Shown here one piece after another: positions 23,965 to 33,492 of a stretch of 64,000 bases of DNA. This DNA comes from Paludibacter sp. Its GTDB lineage: Bacteria > Bacteroidota > Bacteroidia > Bacteroidales > Paludibacteraceae. The stretch's first letter is position 1, and each line of letters opens with the position of its first letter. The notes below the pieces were generated by a model that saw only the letters and a program-made list of their open reading frames with translations, searched no databases and was not told where the DNA came from. Made by a program: the position numbers and the translations under genes. The stretch lies in assembly GCA_028710895.1 (NCBI GenBank), contig JAQTTH010000007.1, positions 1-64,000 of the forward strand, in the 5' to 3' direction.

Positions 23965-25980
23965 ATGGACTTACTTAAGCAATTTACAAAGAAGTTTACT
24001 GATAGCGGTAATGATTTCATAAAAAAATCATTCCTGTTTGTGCTGCTTTTTATATTGGCCCGCGTTGTTGAAATTGTGTGGGTTAGTAGTTTGAAAACGC
24101 AATCAGCTGGGATGGGTTTACAATTTTATGGAATGCTGTACGATGTGCTTTTTGCGCTTCAGATAGTTGGATACCTCTTTTTGCCCTATTTGGGATTAAG
24201 TTTTATCAAGCGTTCTATTGCAAATGCCTTCTATATCATTCTTACAGGGCTAATGCTTATTTTTTATCTTGGATTGATTGCTTATTTTCAAAGTACTTCA
24301 ATTCCGCTGGGGGCTGATTTGTTTGCATATGATTTTACGGAAATTATTCATATAGTTCAGGCAGCTAATATATCAATAGCCTGGTTTAGTGTGATATTTA
24401 TAGTTATTTTTGGGTTGATTGTTCTCTTGTATCAACTTACAGCCAGTATTCGTCTGAATAATAACGTGCAAACAATTTCTTTTGTAATTATACTGATATC
24501 ACTCTTTTTTTCTGGAGCTAAAGCGGATACAAAATATTTTAAAAGTGAGTATGATTCATACCTGGAAGAAAATAAACTCAATTTCTTTTTGACCAGCAAT
24601 TTAAACTATTTCGAGAATAAATTACAGTTAGAAAGCCTGGAACATGAAAAGATAGAACGATTGGCTAATGACACAACGCTGATAGATCACACTATTCCAG
24701 ATGAAACCTATCCATTCTTTCACAAAGATGAAACGCCGGATGTATTGGGCCCGTTCCTGAAAGTAAACCAATCGAAAAGGCCGAATATTATTTTCATTAT
24801 AGTCGAAAGTCTTGGTACAGCCTATTCCGGACCGGCTAATTATATGGGTAGTTTCACTCCGTTTCTTGATTCACTTGCTTCAAAGAGTCTTTATTGGAAA
24901 GATTTTGTAAGTAGCTCTGGTAGAACTTTTGAAGTGTTGCCAACTATGTTGGGATCATTGCCTTTTGGTAAATCGGGATTTGCCGATTTAAAAGGGAGAG
25001 ATGTGCCAAACCACCTTACACTCCCCAGAATATTGAAAGAGGAGGGATATGCAACTGCTTTCTTTTATGGTGGAGAGGCTAATTTCGACAATATGGATAT
25101 TTTTCTGAAGAATCAAAAACTGGACCATATTATTGATAATAAGAGCTTTAATAAAGAGCTTGTGAAAATGCCCTCTAATGATAAAGGATTTTCATGGGGT
25201 TATGGAGACCAAGAGTTGTTTAAACAATACCTTAGCTTCGCAATTAAGGAACAGCGGACAAAACCTGTTTTTGATGTATTGCTTACGCTTTCCATGCATT
25301 CACCATTTTTGCTAAACGATCAACCTGTATATGCAAAAAAAGTTGATGAACGTATTAAGCAATTAAAACTTACAAATGAACAGTGTGATTTTGTGAAGAC
25401 ATATAAAGACCAATTTACATCAATAATGTATTTTGACGAATCACTCAGACAGTTCTTTAATGTAATTTCTAAACGTCCATCTTTTAAAAATACAATCTTT
25501 GTCATAACGGGAGATCACAGAATGCCGGAAATTCCAATTTCAAATCAGATTGACAGGTTTCATGTTCCGCTCATTGTGTATTCTCCAATGCTGAAAAGAG
25601 CGAAAACCATTGAAGCTGTATCTAGCCAGTTCGATGTTACCCCTACATTTGTTTCTTTGCTTCGTAATTCATACAAAATGAAACTTCCGGCTTATTGTCA
25701 CTGGATCGGTTTTGATCTTGATACCACTGCCAATTTCAGAAACAGACATGTTTATACTATGATGCGTAATAAGAATGAATTTATTGATATATTGGTAGGT
25801 AACACCTATTTGTCTATGAACAATTCATATACAATAAACAGTGCGTTTGATATGAAACAAATTAATAACGCAGGTACTACACAAAAACTGATGATCAGAC
25901 TGAAGCAATTTAAGCAAATGAATATTCAGGCATGCCGTAATAACAAATTAATCCCTGATTCCATCTATTCCAAATGGTAA
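23965..25980 (+). CDS. LtaS-like membrane sulfatase-fold transferase
   Basis: The 671-residue protein has five N-terminal membrane segments (about 22-190) and a large periplasmic alkaline-phosphatase-superfamily domain (about 272-600). Key residues are visible: Glu281 in 'IFIIVESLG', the nucleophile candidate Thr321 in 'SSSGRTFEVLP', His446 in 'LSMHSPF' and Asp517-His518 in 'VITGDHRMPE'. This is the LtaS/EptA/OpgB architecture, whose members transfer phosphoglycerol or phosphoethanolamine from phospholipids to a glycan or lipid. In the same operon as a GT2 synthase and an exporter, it is the counterpart of BcsG, which decorates cellulose. The last 7 nt overlap the next gene. Confidence 0.82.
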   Translation: MDLLKQFTKKFTDSGNDFIKKSFLFVLLFILARVVEIVWVSSLKTQSAGMGLQFYGMLYDVLFALQIVGYLFLPYLGLSFIKRSIANAFYIILTGLMLIFYLGLIAYFQSTSIPLGADLFAYDFTEIIHIVQAANISIAWFSVIFIVIFGLIVLLYQLTASIRLNNNVQTISFVIILISLFFSGAKADTKYFKSEYDSYLEENKLNFFLTSNLNYFENKLQLESLEHEKIERLANDTTLIDHTIPDETYPFFHKDETPDVLGPFLKVNQSKRPNIIFIIVESLGTAYSGPANYMGSFTPFLDSLASKSLYWKDFVSSSGRTFEVLPTMLGSLPFGKSGFADLKGRDVPNHLTLPRILKEEGYATAFFYGGEANFDNMDIFLKNQKLDHIIDNKSFNKELVKMPSNDKGFSWGYGDQELFKQYLSFAIKEQRTKPVFDVLLTLSMHSPFLLNDQPVYAKKVDERIKQLKLTNEQCDFVKTYKDQFTSIMYFDESLRQFFNVISKRPSFKNTIFVITGDHRMPEIPISNQIDRFHVPLIVYSPMLKRAKTIEAVSSQFDVTPTFVSLLRNSYKMKLPAYCHWIGFDLDTTANFRNRHVYTMMRNKNEFIDILVGNTYLSMNNSYTINSAFDMKQINNAGTTQKLMIRLKQFKQMNIQACRNNKLIPDSIYSKW

Positions 25981-27479
25981 ACAGCCTTAATACATACTTG
26001 ACAATTATTCTGATAGTAACTGTGCTGATAATAAGTCTGCAAGTGTTACTGTCGACAAAACTGGTGTCTAAAGCAGCAATCTTATATAAAACGACTGGCT
26101 GGTTCAAGTCTGTTTTCTGGTTGCTATTGCTACTCATTTTGGGCTTTGTTCTATTTCAAGTTGGAGGTGGAAAATTAATTGTCTTTTTGTTGATTCTTGG
26201 GCCGGAGTATAAACATTTGACAGTGGTTGCGATTTTGACATTTTTACTTTTGGTATATGTTAGAAAGCGGAGCTTGTATGAGCATCTGGAAATTTTCGGA
26301 TCGGTTTTGCTCATTTGCTGGGCAGGTGTTTTTGGAATAATAACATTCATTCATTTTGTCATTCATTTTCAGCTTTTACAAGCAGGGATAGGGCTGTTTA
26401 TTCGTGTAAATAATATTATGTGGGGAGGTTATAAAGTTATTCCGTATCTTATTATTCTCACGACTCTGGTAGATATTTATTTGTTGATTGATATTGCAGT
26501 TCGGAAAGTTCGGAGGATTCTGATTGACTATCTGGAGAAGAAAATAAGAATTTCATATCAGGGAAAAATTATTGAGTTAATCTACGATGATATAGCTGAT
26601 AATGTTTTGATGATTAAAGAGCAGGGCTACTTCAAAAGAGTAAAACGATTATTTTTTACCCGACAGATTTTTACTGAAGAATTGCTGAGAATGCACGAAG
26701 TTGTTTTAGGGCAATTGCACGACAGAATTAATTTTGTATTTAATATGTTGCTGCTGTCGAATGATTCTTATAACTATTTACATCATCGGCGTTGGTACTA
26801 TAAGGTAAACGGACTCCGTATTTATGCGCAATTGGGTAACAGGAAAGATATTTCGTACATTCGAAAGTTGGCAAATACGGGTAATAGTGTGCTCCGTTCT
26901 GAGGCTCAGTTAGCATTAGCAAGATTAAGTGAGGATGAAAATCCATTTGGATATTTAAAAGATACACGTAAGAAACTAACCGACTGGGAGCAGATAAACC
27001 TCATACATTACTATACTCATCATCAAAAGCCGGTGGGTGATTTGTCTGAGTTATTGCTGTCCGAAAATGATAGTGTTGTTCTGTTTGGACTAAATTGCAT
27101 TCGTGCATTTAATAAATTTGATTACCGCGATAAGATTATAGAATTTACAAAACACAGAGATCTCAGGGTTAAAAATACTGCTATTGAATTGTTGGAGATG
27201 TTTGATGAACCCGAGGTTGCCAATTTTGTTATGAGTTGCTACGATGACAATCTTCCTGTTTCTACCCGAATGAGAATTGTTCGTACATTGGGAAAAATAG
27301 GAAATGAAGAGACGATTGATTTTCTGAAGCAGCAAATTGTTTTGGAGTCGACTTTGGATATCAGTATTGAACTGTTGAGAGCCCTAAATAGCATAGCTCC
27401 TCAGGCAGCATTAGATATTGCGAATTCTGATAGTACCAATAGACTACAGAGAATTTTCGATCATATTATAGATAATTAA
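25974..27479 (+). CDS. Membrane protein with cytoplasmic HEAT-repeat domain
   Basis: The 501-residue protein has about six membrane helices in residues 5-190, a basic linker ('IAVRKVRRILIDYLEKK') and then a soluble C-terminal region made of HEAT-like helix pairs ('DISYIRKLANTGNSVLRSEA', 'HRDLRVKNTAIELLEMF', 'STRMRIVRTLGKIGNEETID'). No enzyme motif is seen. HEAT solenoids bind proteins, so this may scaffold the synthase or receive the signal from the response regulator. It overlaps the transferase gene by 7 nt and is 6 nt from the synthase gene. I know no named family for the whole protein. Confidence 0.7.
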   Translation: MVNSLNTYLTIILIVTVLIISLQVLLSTKLVSKAAILYKTTGWFKSVFWLLLLLILGFVLFQVGGGKLIVFLLILGPEYKHLTVVAILTFLLLVYVRKRSLYEHLEIFGSVLLICWAGVFGIITFIHFVIHFQLLQAGIGLFIRVNNIMWGGYKVIPYLIILTTLVDIYLLIDIAVRKVRRILIDYLEKKIRISYQGKIIELIYDDIADNVLMIKEQGYFKRVKRLFFTRQIFTEELLRMHEVVLGQLHDRINFVFNMLLLSNDSYNYLHHRRWYYKVNGLRIYAQLGNRKDISYIRKLANTGNSVLRSEAQLALARLSEDENPFGYLKDTRKKLTDWEQINLIHYYTHHQKPVGDLSELLLSENDSVVLFGLNCIRAFNKFDYRDKIIEFTKHRDLRVKNTAIELLEMFDEPEVANFVMSCYDDNLPVSTRMRIVRTLGKIGNEETIDFLKQQIVLESTLDISIELLRALNSIAPQAALDIANSDSTNRLQRIFDHIIDN

Positions 27480-27485
27480 AAAACG

Positions 27486-28916
27486 ATGGAAATACTTAAA
27501 TTTATATTCAGATTCGTTGACTCAATAATATTTGTTTTTGGGATTGTCATTATGCTTTCGTACATCGTACTTGCAATATTCTCTGCAATTGCTTTGTATT
27601 ATTATATGCACAAGAATAAGTTTATTGATTATACAACTATTCTGTCAAGTAGTATTGCTCCATCGGTAACAATTTTAGCGCCTGCTTATAACGAAGGTGT
27701 AACAGTTGTAGACAATGTGCGTTCGTTGATGTCGCTTCACTACGTAAATCTTGAAATAATCATTATCAATGATGGAAGCAAGGATGATACACTGGAGAAA
27801 TTAATTGAAAGCTATCAACTCAAGCAGGTTCGATTTGAAATTGATTATAAAATTCCATGTAATCGCGTTCGTGGTGTTTACAGATCAGAAAATCAAGCAT
27901 TCCAGAAATTAATTGTCGTAGATAAAGAAAATGGAGGAAAAGCCGATGCGTTGAATGCCGGCATTAATATAGCTTCGAATGAGTTGATTACCTCTATTGA
28001 TGTTGATTGTATTTTAGAGAGCGATGCTATTCTTAAAATGGTCAAACCGTTCGTAGAAGAAACTGATAAAAAGGTGATTGCATCTGGTGGAGTGATACGG
28101 GTAGCAAACAACTGTGATGTTGGTATCGGAAAGATTAATAAAGTTCGGTTTCCAAATAAATTGCTTGCCGGATTTCAGGTGTTGGAATATTCCCGTGCGT
28201 TTATTTTGGGAAGAATGGCCTGGAGCAGAATTAATGGTTTAATGTTGATTTCAGGAGCCTTCGGAATGTTCGATAAAGACCTTGTTATTAAGGTTGGTGG
28301 CTATGATAAAAGCACAGTGGGCGAAGATATGGAGCTTGTGGTACGCATGCGAAGATATATGCATGATATGAAGCAAGGTGGTTATATTGTAAGTTTTATT
28401 CCTGATCCATTGTGCTGGACTGAAGTACCTGACACATTGAAAGTTTTAGGCAGACAAAGGGATAGGTGGACCAGAGGTACTATGGATACTTTGTTTATGC
28501 ATAAGGTTATGTTTTTTAATCCGAAATACAATCTGTTGGGCATGCTCAGTTATCCCTATTGGTTCTTCTTTGAGTGGCTTGCTCCTTATGTAGAGTTGTT
28601 CGGGCTTATCTATTTTGGGATTTTGGTTTATCTTGGACTTGTAAACTGGCTTTTCTTTGGCACATTGTTGACTCTCGTATATGCTTTTGCATTTATGTTG
28701 ACATTGTTCTCTGTCTACTTTGAAGAATCCACTTTTAATACCTATAAGCGTAAAGTTGATATTCTAAAGATGATTGGTCTGGCCTTGTTGGAGCCATTTA
28801 TTTATCATCCTATGGTTGTGTATTGGGCGATAAAAGGTAATATATCCTATTTTAAAGGAGAGAAAGGTTGGGGTAAGATAGAAAGAACGGGATTTTCTAC
28901 CAGAAAAAGCAAATAA
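27486..28916 (+). CDS. Processive family-2 glycosyltransferase (exopolysaccharide synthase)
   Basis: The 476-residue protein has one N-terminal and about four C-terminal membrane helices around a GT-A domain. All signatures of processive synthases are present: 'APAYNE', Asp96 in 'INDGSKDD', 'NGGKADALNAG', DVD (172-174), the catalytic 'GEDME' (279-283) and QRDRW (324-328), the Q.xRW motif of cellulose, hyaluronan and PNAG synthases. It should polymerise an activated sugar and push the chain through the inner membrane. No PilZ domain is present, so cyclic-di-GMP control of the BcsA kind is not evident; the operon's kinase and regulator may take that place. The last gene of the operon, followed by a terminator. 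Confidence 0.88.
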   Translation: MEILKFIFRFVDSIIFVFGIVIMLSYIVLAIFSAIALYYYMHKNKFIDYTTILSSSIAPSVTILAPAYNEGVTVVDNVRSLMSLHYVNLEIIIINDGSKDDTLEKLIESYQLKQVRFEIDYKIPCNRVRGVYRSENQAFQKLIVVDKENGGKADALNAGINIASNELITSIDVDCILESDAILKMVKPFVEETDKKVIASGGVIRVANNCDVGIGKINKVRFPNKLLAGFQVLEYSRAFILGRMAWSRINGLMLISGAFGMFDKDLVIKVGGYDKSTVGEDMELVVRMRRYMHDMKQGGYIVSFIPDPLCWTEVPDTLKVLGRQRDRWTRGTMDTLFMHKVMFFNPKYNLLGMLSYPYWFFFEWLAPYVELFGLIYFGILVYLGLVNWLFFGTLLTLVYAFAFMLTLFSVYFEESTFNTYKRKVDILKMIGLALLEPFIYHPMVVYWAIKGNISYFKGEKGWGKIERTGFSTRKSK

Positions 28917-28940
28917 TTATTTAATGTGGAAATACTTTTA

Positions 28941-28983
28941 GGAATCGATTCGTTAGTTTGTCTAACAAATTGATTCCTTTTTA
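28941..28983 (+). terminator. Terminator of the exopolysaccharide operon
   Basis: GGAATCGATTCGTTAG and CTAACAAATTGATTCC form a 16-bp stem with two imperfect positions, followed by TTTTTAT. Confidence 0.8.
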
Positions 28984-29181
28984 TATACTGCTATTTCAAT
29001 TTAACTGACTGAATACGTGTCTGCTGTTTGCGTATTTAAGTTGATATTCCTGTTTGATTTCAAAATTGTCAATAACTTCCATTCGATTATTTCTCCTCAT
29101 TTCGAAAAATGCAGTATCTTTAGCAGCGCAAAAATAATTTATTTGCCCTGTTTATAAGTTTCAAGAAAATAGCCACTTAAC

Positions 29182-32100
29182 ATGAGTTCCTTCGTTCATT
29201 TACATGTCCATTCCCACTATTCAGTATTGGATGGCATGTCATCCATTTCTAATTTAGTAGATAAAGCAGCCAAGAGTGGCATGCATGCAGTAGCGCTTAC
29301 CGATCATGGAAACATGTTTGGTGTAAAGGAGTTTTTCAATTACACAAAAAAGAAAAACGGCAAGGTAAAAGGGGAGATTGCCGGTCTGCAAAAACAACTT
29401 AAAGCGGAGGGAGTTTCAGAAGAGGAGAAAATTGAAATCCAAAAACAAATTGAAACTGCAAAAGAGAAGTTGTTTAAACCAATTATTGGTTGTGAAGCTT
29501 ACGTAGCCCGCAGGGGAAGGACCTCAAAAGACGGAACCGAGGACAGAAGCGGATATCATTTGGTATTACTTGCGAAGAACAAAATTGGATACCAAAATTT
29601 GTGCAAACTCGTTTCAATGTCCTGGATTGATGGGATGTACTATCGCCCACGTATTGACCATGAGATTTTGGAAAAATACAGCGAAGGATTGATCGCATCT
29701 TCAGCTTGTTTGGGCGGTGAGATTCATAAGAAAGTGGAAAAAGGTGATTTGGAAGATGCCGAAAAATCTGTTTTATGGTATAAGCGTGTTTTTGGAGACG
29801 ATTATTATATCGAACTACAACGACACAAAACCGATAAACCAAATGCCGATTATGAGTGCTACAATAAGCAAATGCGTCAGAATGAAGAATTAATCAAACT
29901 GGCCCGGAAAACAAATACAAACCTCGTGGTTACAAACGATGTTCACTTTGTGGAAGAAGAACACGGAGAAGCCCACGAACGACTAATATGCTTAAGTACA
30001 GGTAAGGACTTGGATGATCCAAGTCGAATGCGCTATACCAAGCAGGAATGGCTCAAATCGCCCGATCAAATGTGGCAGATTTTTGCCGACATACCCGAGG
30101 CACTCGAAAATACAGTGAAAATTGCCGAGAAGGTTGAATTCTACGATATCGATTCCGATGCGTTGATGCCTGTTTTTCCAATTCCGGAAAGTTTTGCCAC
30201 AGAAGAACAATATCGAAGTAAGTTCACCGAAGAAATGCTTCGCGCAGAGTTTACTGACGGATATGATCGCTTGGGTGGATACGACAAAGTGGTTCGTGTA
30301 AAGCTCGAAGCTGATTATCTGGCAAAATTGGCCTACGAAGGCGCCACTGTACGTTATGGTTCTGAGCTTACTCCCGAACAAACTGAACGTATTGACTTTG
30401 AGCTGCATGTAATGAAAACCATGGGTTTCCCGGGATACTTCCTTATTGTACAGGATTTTATCAACGCTGCTCGCAGCATGAAGGTTTCAGTAGGACCGGG
30501 CCGTGGTTCGGCTGCCGGGTCGGTGGTTGCTTACTGTTTGCGCATTACCGATATTGATCCGTTGAAATACGATTTGCTGTTTGAGCGTTTCCTCAATCCC
30601 GATCGTATTTCTATGCCCGATATTGATATCGACTTTGATGATGATGGTCGTGGGCAGGTATTACGTTGGGTGACAGAAAAATATGGTAAAGAACGTGTTG
30701 CTCATATCATTACCTATGGGACGATGGCTACTAAATCGTCTATCAAGGATGTGGCACGTGTTCAGCGATTACCTCTTTCGGAAGCCGATCGTCTGACTAA
30801 ACTTATTCCGGATAAATTTCCCGAAGGACCAGATGGAAAAGCTCCAAAAGTAAATATTGCGAACTGTCTGAAATATGTTCCCGAACTTCAACAGGCGCGA
30901 AACTCTTCAGATCTGAATTTATCCAATACACTTCGGTATGCCGAAATGTTGGAAGGTACTGTTCGCCAGACCGGTGTGCATGCGTGTGGTGTTATTATTG
31001 GTTCCGATGATTTACGGAACTTAGTGCCGCTGAGCACCGCCATGGACAAGGAAACCAACGAAGAAATGTTGGTGACTCAATACGAAGGTTCTGTAATTGA
31101 GGAAATTGGCTTGATTAAAATGGACTTCCTTGGGTTGAAGACCCTGTCTATTATCAAAGAAGCACTGTCCAATATCAAGAAATCAAAAGGGATTGATTTG
31201 GATATCGATGCAATTCCAATCGATGATACAAAAACATACGAACTCTTTAGTAAAGGGCTGACTGTAGGAACATTCCAGTTTGAGTCGGCCGGTATGCAAA
31301 AGCACCTTATCAATCTTCAGCCAACGCAATTTGAAGATCTAATTGCCATGAATGCCCTTTACAGACCGGGTCCAATGCAATATATTCCACAATTCGTGAA
31401 CCGAAAACATGGACGCGAAAAGATTGAATATCCTTTCCCGATTATGGAAAAGCGTTTGCAGGATACGTATGGTATTACTGTATATCAGGAGCAGGTCATG
31501 CTTCTGAGTCGCGATTTGGCTGGGTTTACCCGTGGTCAGTCCGACGAACTTCGTAAGGCGATGGGGAAAAAACTCATCGACAAGATGGAGGCCCTGAAAG
31601 TGAAATTCATGGAGGGTTGCGAAAAAAATGGTTTTGGACCGAAAGCTAAGTTGGAACAAATCTGGAGCGACTGGGCTGAATTTGCCAAATATGCTTTCAA
31701 TAAATCGCATGCAACATGTTATTCGTGGATAGCTTATCAAACGGCCTATCTGAAAGCGCATTATCCGGCAGAGTTTATGGCTGCCAACTTAACGCGCAAT
31801 AAAGATGATATTACCGAGGTTGGAAAATTCATGGATGAATGTAAAAACCTTGGCATGAGCGTTATGGGACCTGATGTAAACGAAAGTGATTTGACTTTCA
31901 CTGTGAATGCAGAGGGAAATATCCGTTTTGGACTGGGAGGAGTAAAAGGAGTAGGTGAGGGCGCAGTAGAAGCCATTGTGAATGAGCGAAAAGCAAATGG
32001 AAAATACAAGAGTATGTTCGATTTGATTGAGCGTGTGAACCTTACAGCTTGTAATAAGCGTGCGATGGAAAGTCTGGCTTTGTCTGGTGCTTTCGATAGT

Positions 32101-32976
32101 TTTTCGGATATTAAACGCGAACAGCTTTTTATAGAAAATAGCAAAGGTGAGCAGGTGTTGGAATCGATTCTGCGTTATGGAAATAAATTTCAAACGGATA
32201 TGGCCATGACCAAAAATTCACTTTTTGGTGGTCTCGATTCTATTGAAATTACAAAACCCGAAACTCCGTATGCGCCTGAGTGGTCGCCCTTGGAACGTCT
32301 CAATAAAGAGCGTGATTTGATTGGAATGTACCTTTCTGCACATCCACTGGACGAATTTGAATTTGAGATTAATCATATTTGCAATACGACTACGGTGGAT
32401 TTGAAAGATTTGTCGGCATTGCAAGGAAAACCACTCAAAATTGGTGGCATGGTTACCGGATTCAGACATGGAACTTCGAAAGCCGGAAACCCATACGGTA
32501 TTTTCACCCTCGAAGATTATGTTGGTGCTTTTGAATTCCCTTTGTTTGGAAAAAACTACATTGAATTTGGAAAGTATATGATAAAAGATTTATATTTGTA
32601 TATCAATGCTATAGTTCAGGAACGTGGTGCTGATTACAAATATAAGAAGACCGAAACAAATCCGGATATACCCAAAGAGCTGGAATTGAAAATTCAGAAA
32701 ATAGAGGTATTCAACGATGTAAAGGATAAATTGGTCAATACGCTGACTCTGACAATCCGACTTCAACAACTTACAATGGACTTTGCAGAGGAACTGAACG
32801 ATTTGATTTTAAAAAACAAAGGTAATGTTAATCTATACGTCAATGTGGTTGATGAACTTTCACCCAATAAAGTCAAACTGTTCTCGCGTCAGCATAGATT
32901 CCAAATGAATACTGAAGTGTATCATAGTCTGAAAAGAGCTCAACAAGAGGAGATATTGGAATTTCAGGTGCAATAG
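29182..32976 (+). CDS. dnaE: DNA polymerase III alpha subunit
   Basis: The 1264-residue replicative polymerase has an N-terminal PHP domain ('HLHVHSHYSVLDG'), a palm with the catalytic aspartates in 'PDIDIDFDDD', a helix-hairpin-helix region and a C-terminal OB-fold. A Lys/Glu-rich coiled insert ('GLQKQLKAEGVSEEEK') interrupts the PHP domain near residue 75, as in other Bacteroidetes DnaE proteins. The gene is a single unit; dnaN and a DnaQ-like gene lie only a few kilobases away. It makes the leading and lagging strands at the fork. Confidence 0.97.
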   Translation: MSSFVHLHVHSHYSVLDGMSSISNLVDKAAKSGMHAVALTDHGNMFGVKEFFNYTKKKNGKVKGEIAGLQKQLKAEGVSEEEKIEIQKQIETAKEKLFKPIIGCEAYVARRGRTSKDGTEDRSGYHLVLLAKNKIGYQNLCKLVSMSWIDGMYYRPRIDHEILEKYSEGLIASSACLGGEIHKKVEKGDLEDAEKSVLWYKRVFGDDYYIELQRHKTDKPNADYECYNKQMRQNEELIKLARKTNTNLVVTNDVHFVEEEHGEAHERLICLSTGKDLDDPSRMRYTKQEWLKSPDQMWQIFADIPEALENTVKIAEKVEFYDIDSDALMPVFPIPESFATEEQYRSKFTEEMLRAEFTDGYDRLGGYDKVVRVKLEADYLAKLAYEGATVRYGSELTPEQTERIDFELHVMKTMGFPGYFLIVQDFINAARSMKVSVGPGRGSAAGSVVAYCLRITDIDPLKYDLLFERFLNPDRISMPDIDIDFDDDGRGQVLRWVTEKYGKERVAHIITYGTMATKSSIKDVARVQRLPLSEADRLTKLIPDKFPEGPDGKAPKVNIANCLKYVPELQQARNSSDLNLSNTLRYAEMLEGTVRQTGVHACGVIIGSDDLRNLVPLSTAMDKETNEEMLVTQYEGSVIEEIGLIKMDFLGLKTLSIIKEALSNIKKSKGIDLDIDAIPIDDTKTYELFSKGLTVGTFQFESAGMQKHLINLQPTQFEDLIAMNALYRPGPMQYIPQFVNRKHGREKIEYPFPIMEKRLQDTYGITVYQEQVMLLSRDLAGFTRGQSDELRKAMGKKLIDKMEALKVKFMEGCEKNGFGPKAKLEQIWSDWAEFAKYAFNKSHATCYSWIAYQTAYLKAHYPAEFMAANLTRNKDDITEVGKFMDECKNLGMSVMGPDVNESDLTFTVNAEGNIRFGLGGVKGVGEGAVEAIVNERKANGKYKSMFDLIERVNLTACNKRAMESLALSGAFDSFSDIKREQLFIENSKGEQVLESILRYGNKFQTDMAMTKNSLFGGLDSIEITKPETPYAPEWSPLERLNKERDLIGMYLSAHPLDEFEFEINHICNTTTVDLKDLSALQGKPLKIGGMVTGFRHGTSKAGNPYGIFTLEDYVGAFEFPLFGKNYIEFGKYMIKDLYLYINAIVQERGADYKYKKTETNPDIPKELELKIQKIEVFNDVKDKLVNTLTLTIRLQQLTMDFAEELNDLILKNKGNVNLYVNVVDELSPNKVKLFSRQHRFQMNTEVYHSLKRAQQEEILEFQVQ

Positions 32977-33097
32977 AAATATCCAGGTGACTGATATAGA
33001 TTTTATAAATAAGCATATTTTGCAATAAGGAAAAACATTTTGGAGTAGAAGATGTTTTACATGCATTAATTAGAAAACAATTTAAAACTTAAATATT

Positions 33098-33412
33098 ATG
33101 GCTTTAGAATTTACTGATGAGAACATCAATGAAATTATCAACAGTGGTAAACCGGTAGTAATTGACTTTTGGGCAGAGTGGTGTGGACCATGCCGTATGG
33201 TTGGACCTGTAGTTGAAGAATTGGCAAAAGAATATGATGGAAAAGTAGTTATCGGGAAAATGGATGTGGATAATAATGTTGATACTCCAAACGTATATGG
33301 AATTCGCAATATCCCGACTATTCTTTTCTTTAAAGATGGTCAATTGGTTGATAAACAGGTTGGTGCAGCTCAAAAAGCTGTTTTGGCAGCTAAAGTAGAG
33401 GCTTTATTGTAA
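33098..33412 (+). CDS. trxA: Thioredoxin
   Basis: The 104-residue protein has the thioredoxin fold with the active site WCGPC (Cys29, Cys32) in 'DFWAEWCGPCRM' and the cis-proline loop 'IRNIPTILFFKDG'. It reduces protein disulfides in the cytoplasm and could supply electrons to the thioredoxin-type arsenate reductase encoded at 37743. No signal peptide. A terminator follows. Confidence 0.96.
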   Translation: MALEFTDENINEIINSGKPVVIDFWAEWCGPCRMVGPVVEELAKEYDGKVVIGKMDVDNNVDTPNVYGIRNIPTILFFKDGQLVDKQVGAAQKAVLAAKVEALL

Positions 33413-33433
33413 TCTGACAAAAGTAGTTTTAGA

Positions 33434-33482
33434 AAATAGCAATTCGTTTTATCATTTTGATGGACGGATTGCTATTTTTTTG
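33434..33482 (+). terminator. Terminator of trxA
   Basis: AAATAGCAAT and ATTGCTATTT form a stem followed by a run of T. Confidence 0.75.
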
Positions 33483-33492
33483 TCTCTGATTC

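Noticed and set aside
27486-28916. Cellulose synthase with cyclic-di-GMP control
   Set aside because: The Q.xRW motif is present but no PilZ domain (RxxxR and DxSxxG motifs) is visible, and no other bcs gene is present, so the polymer cannot be named.
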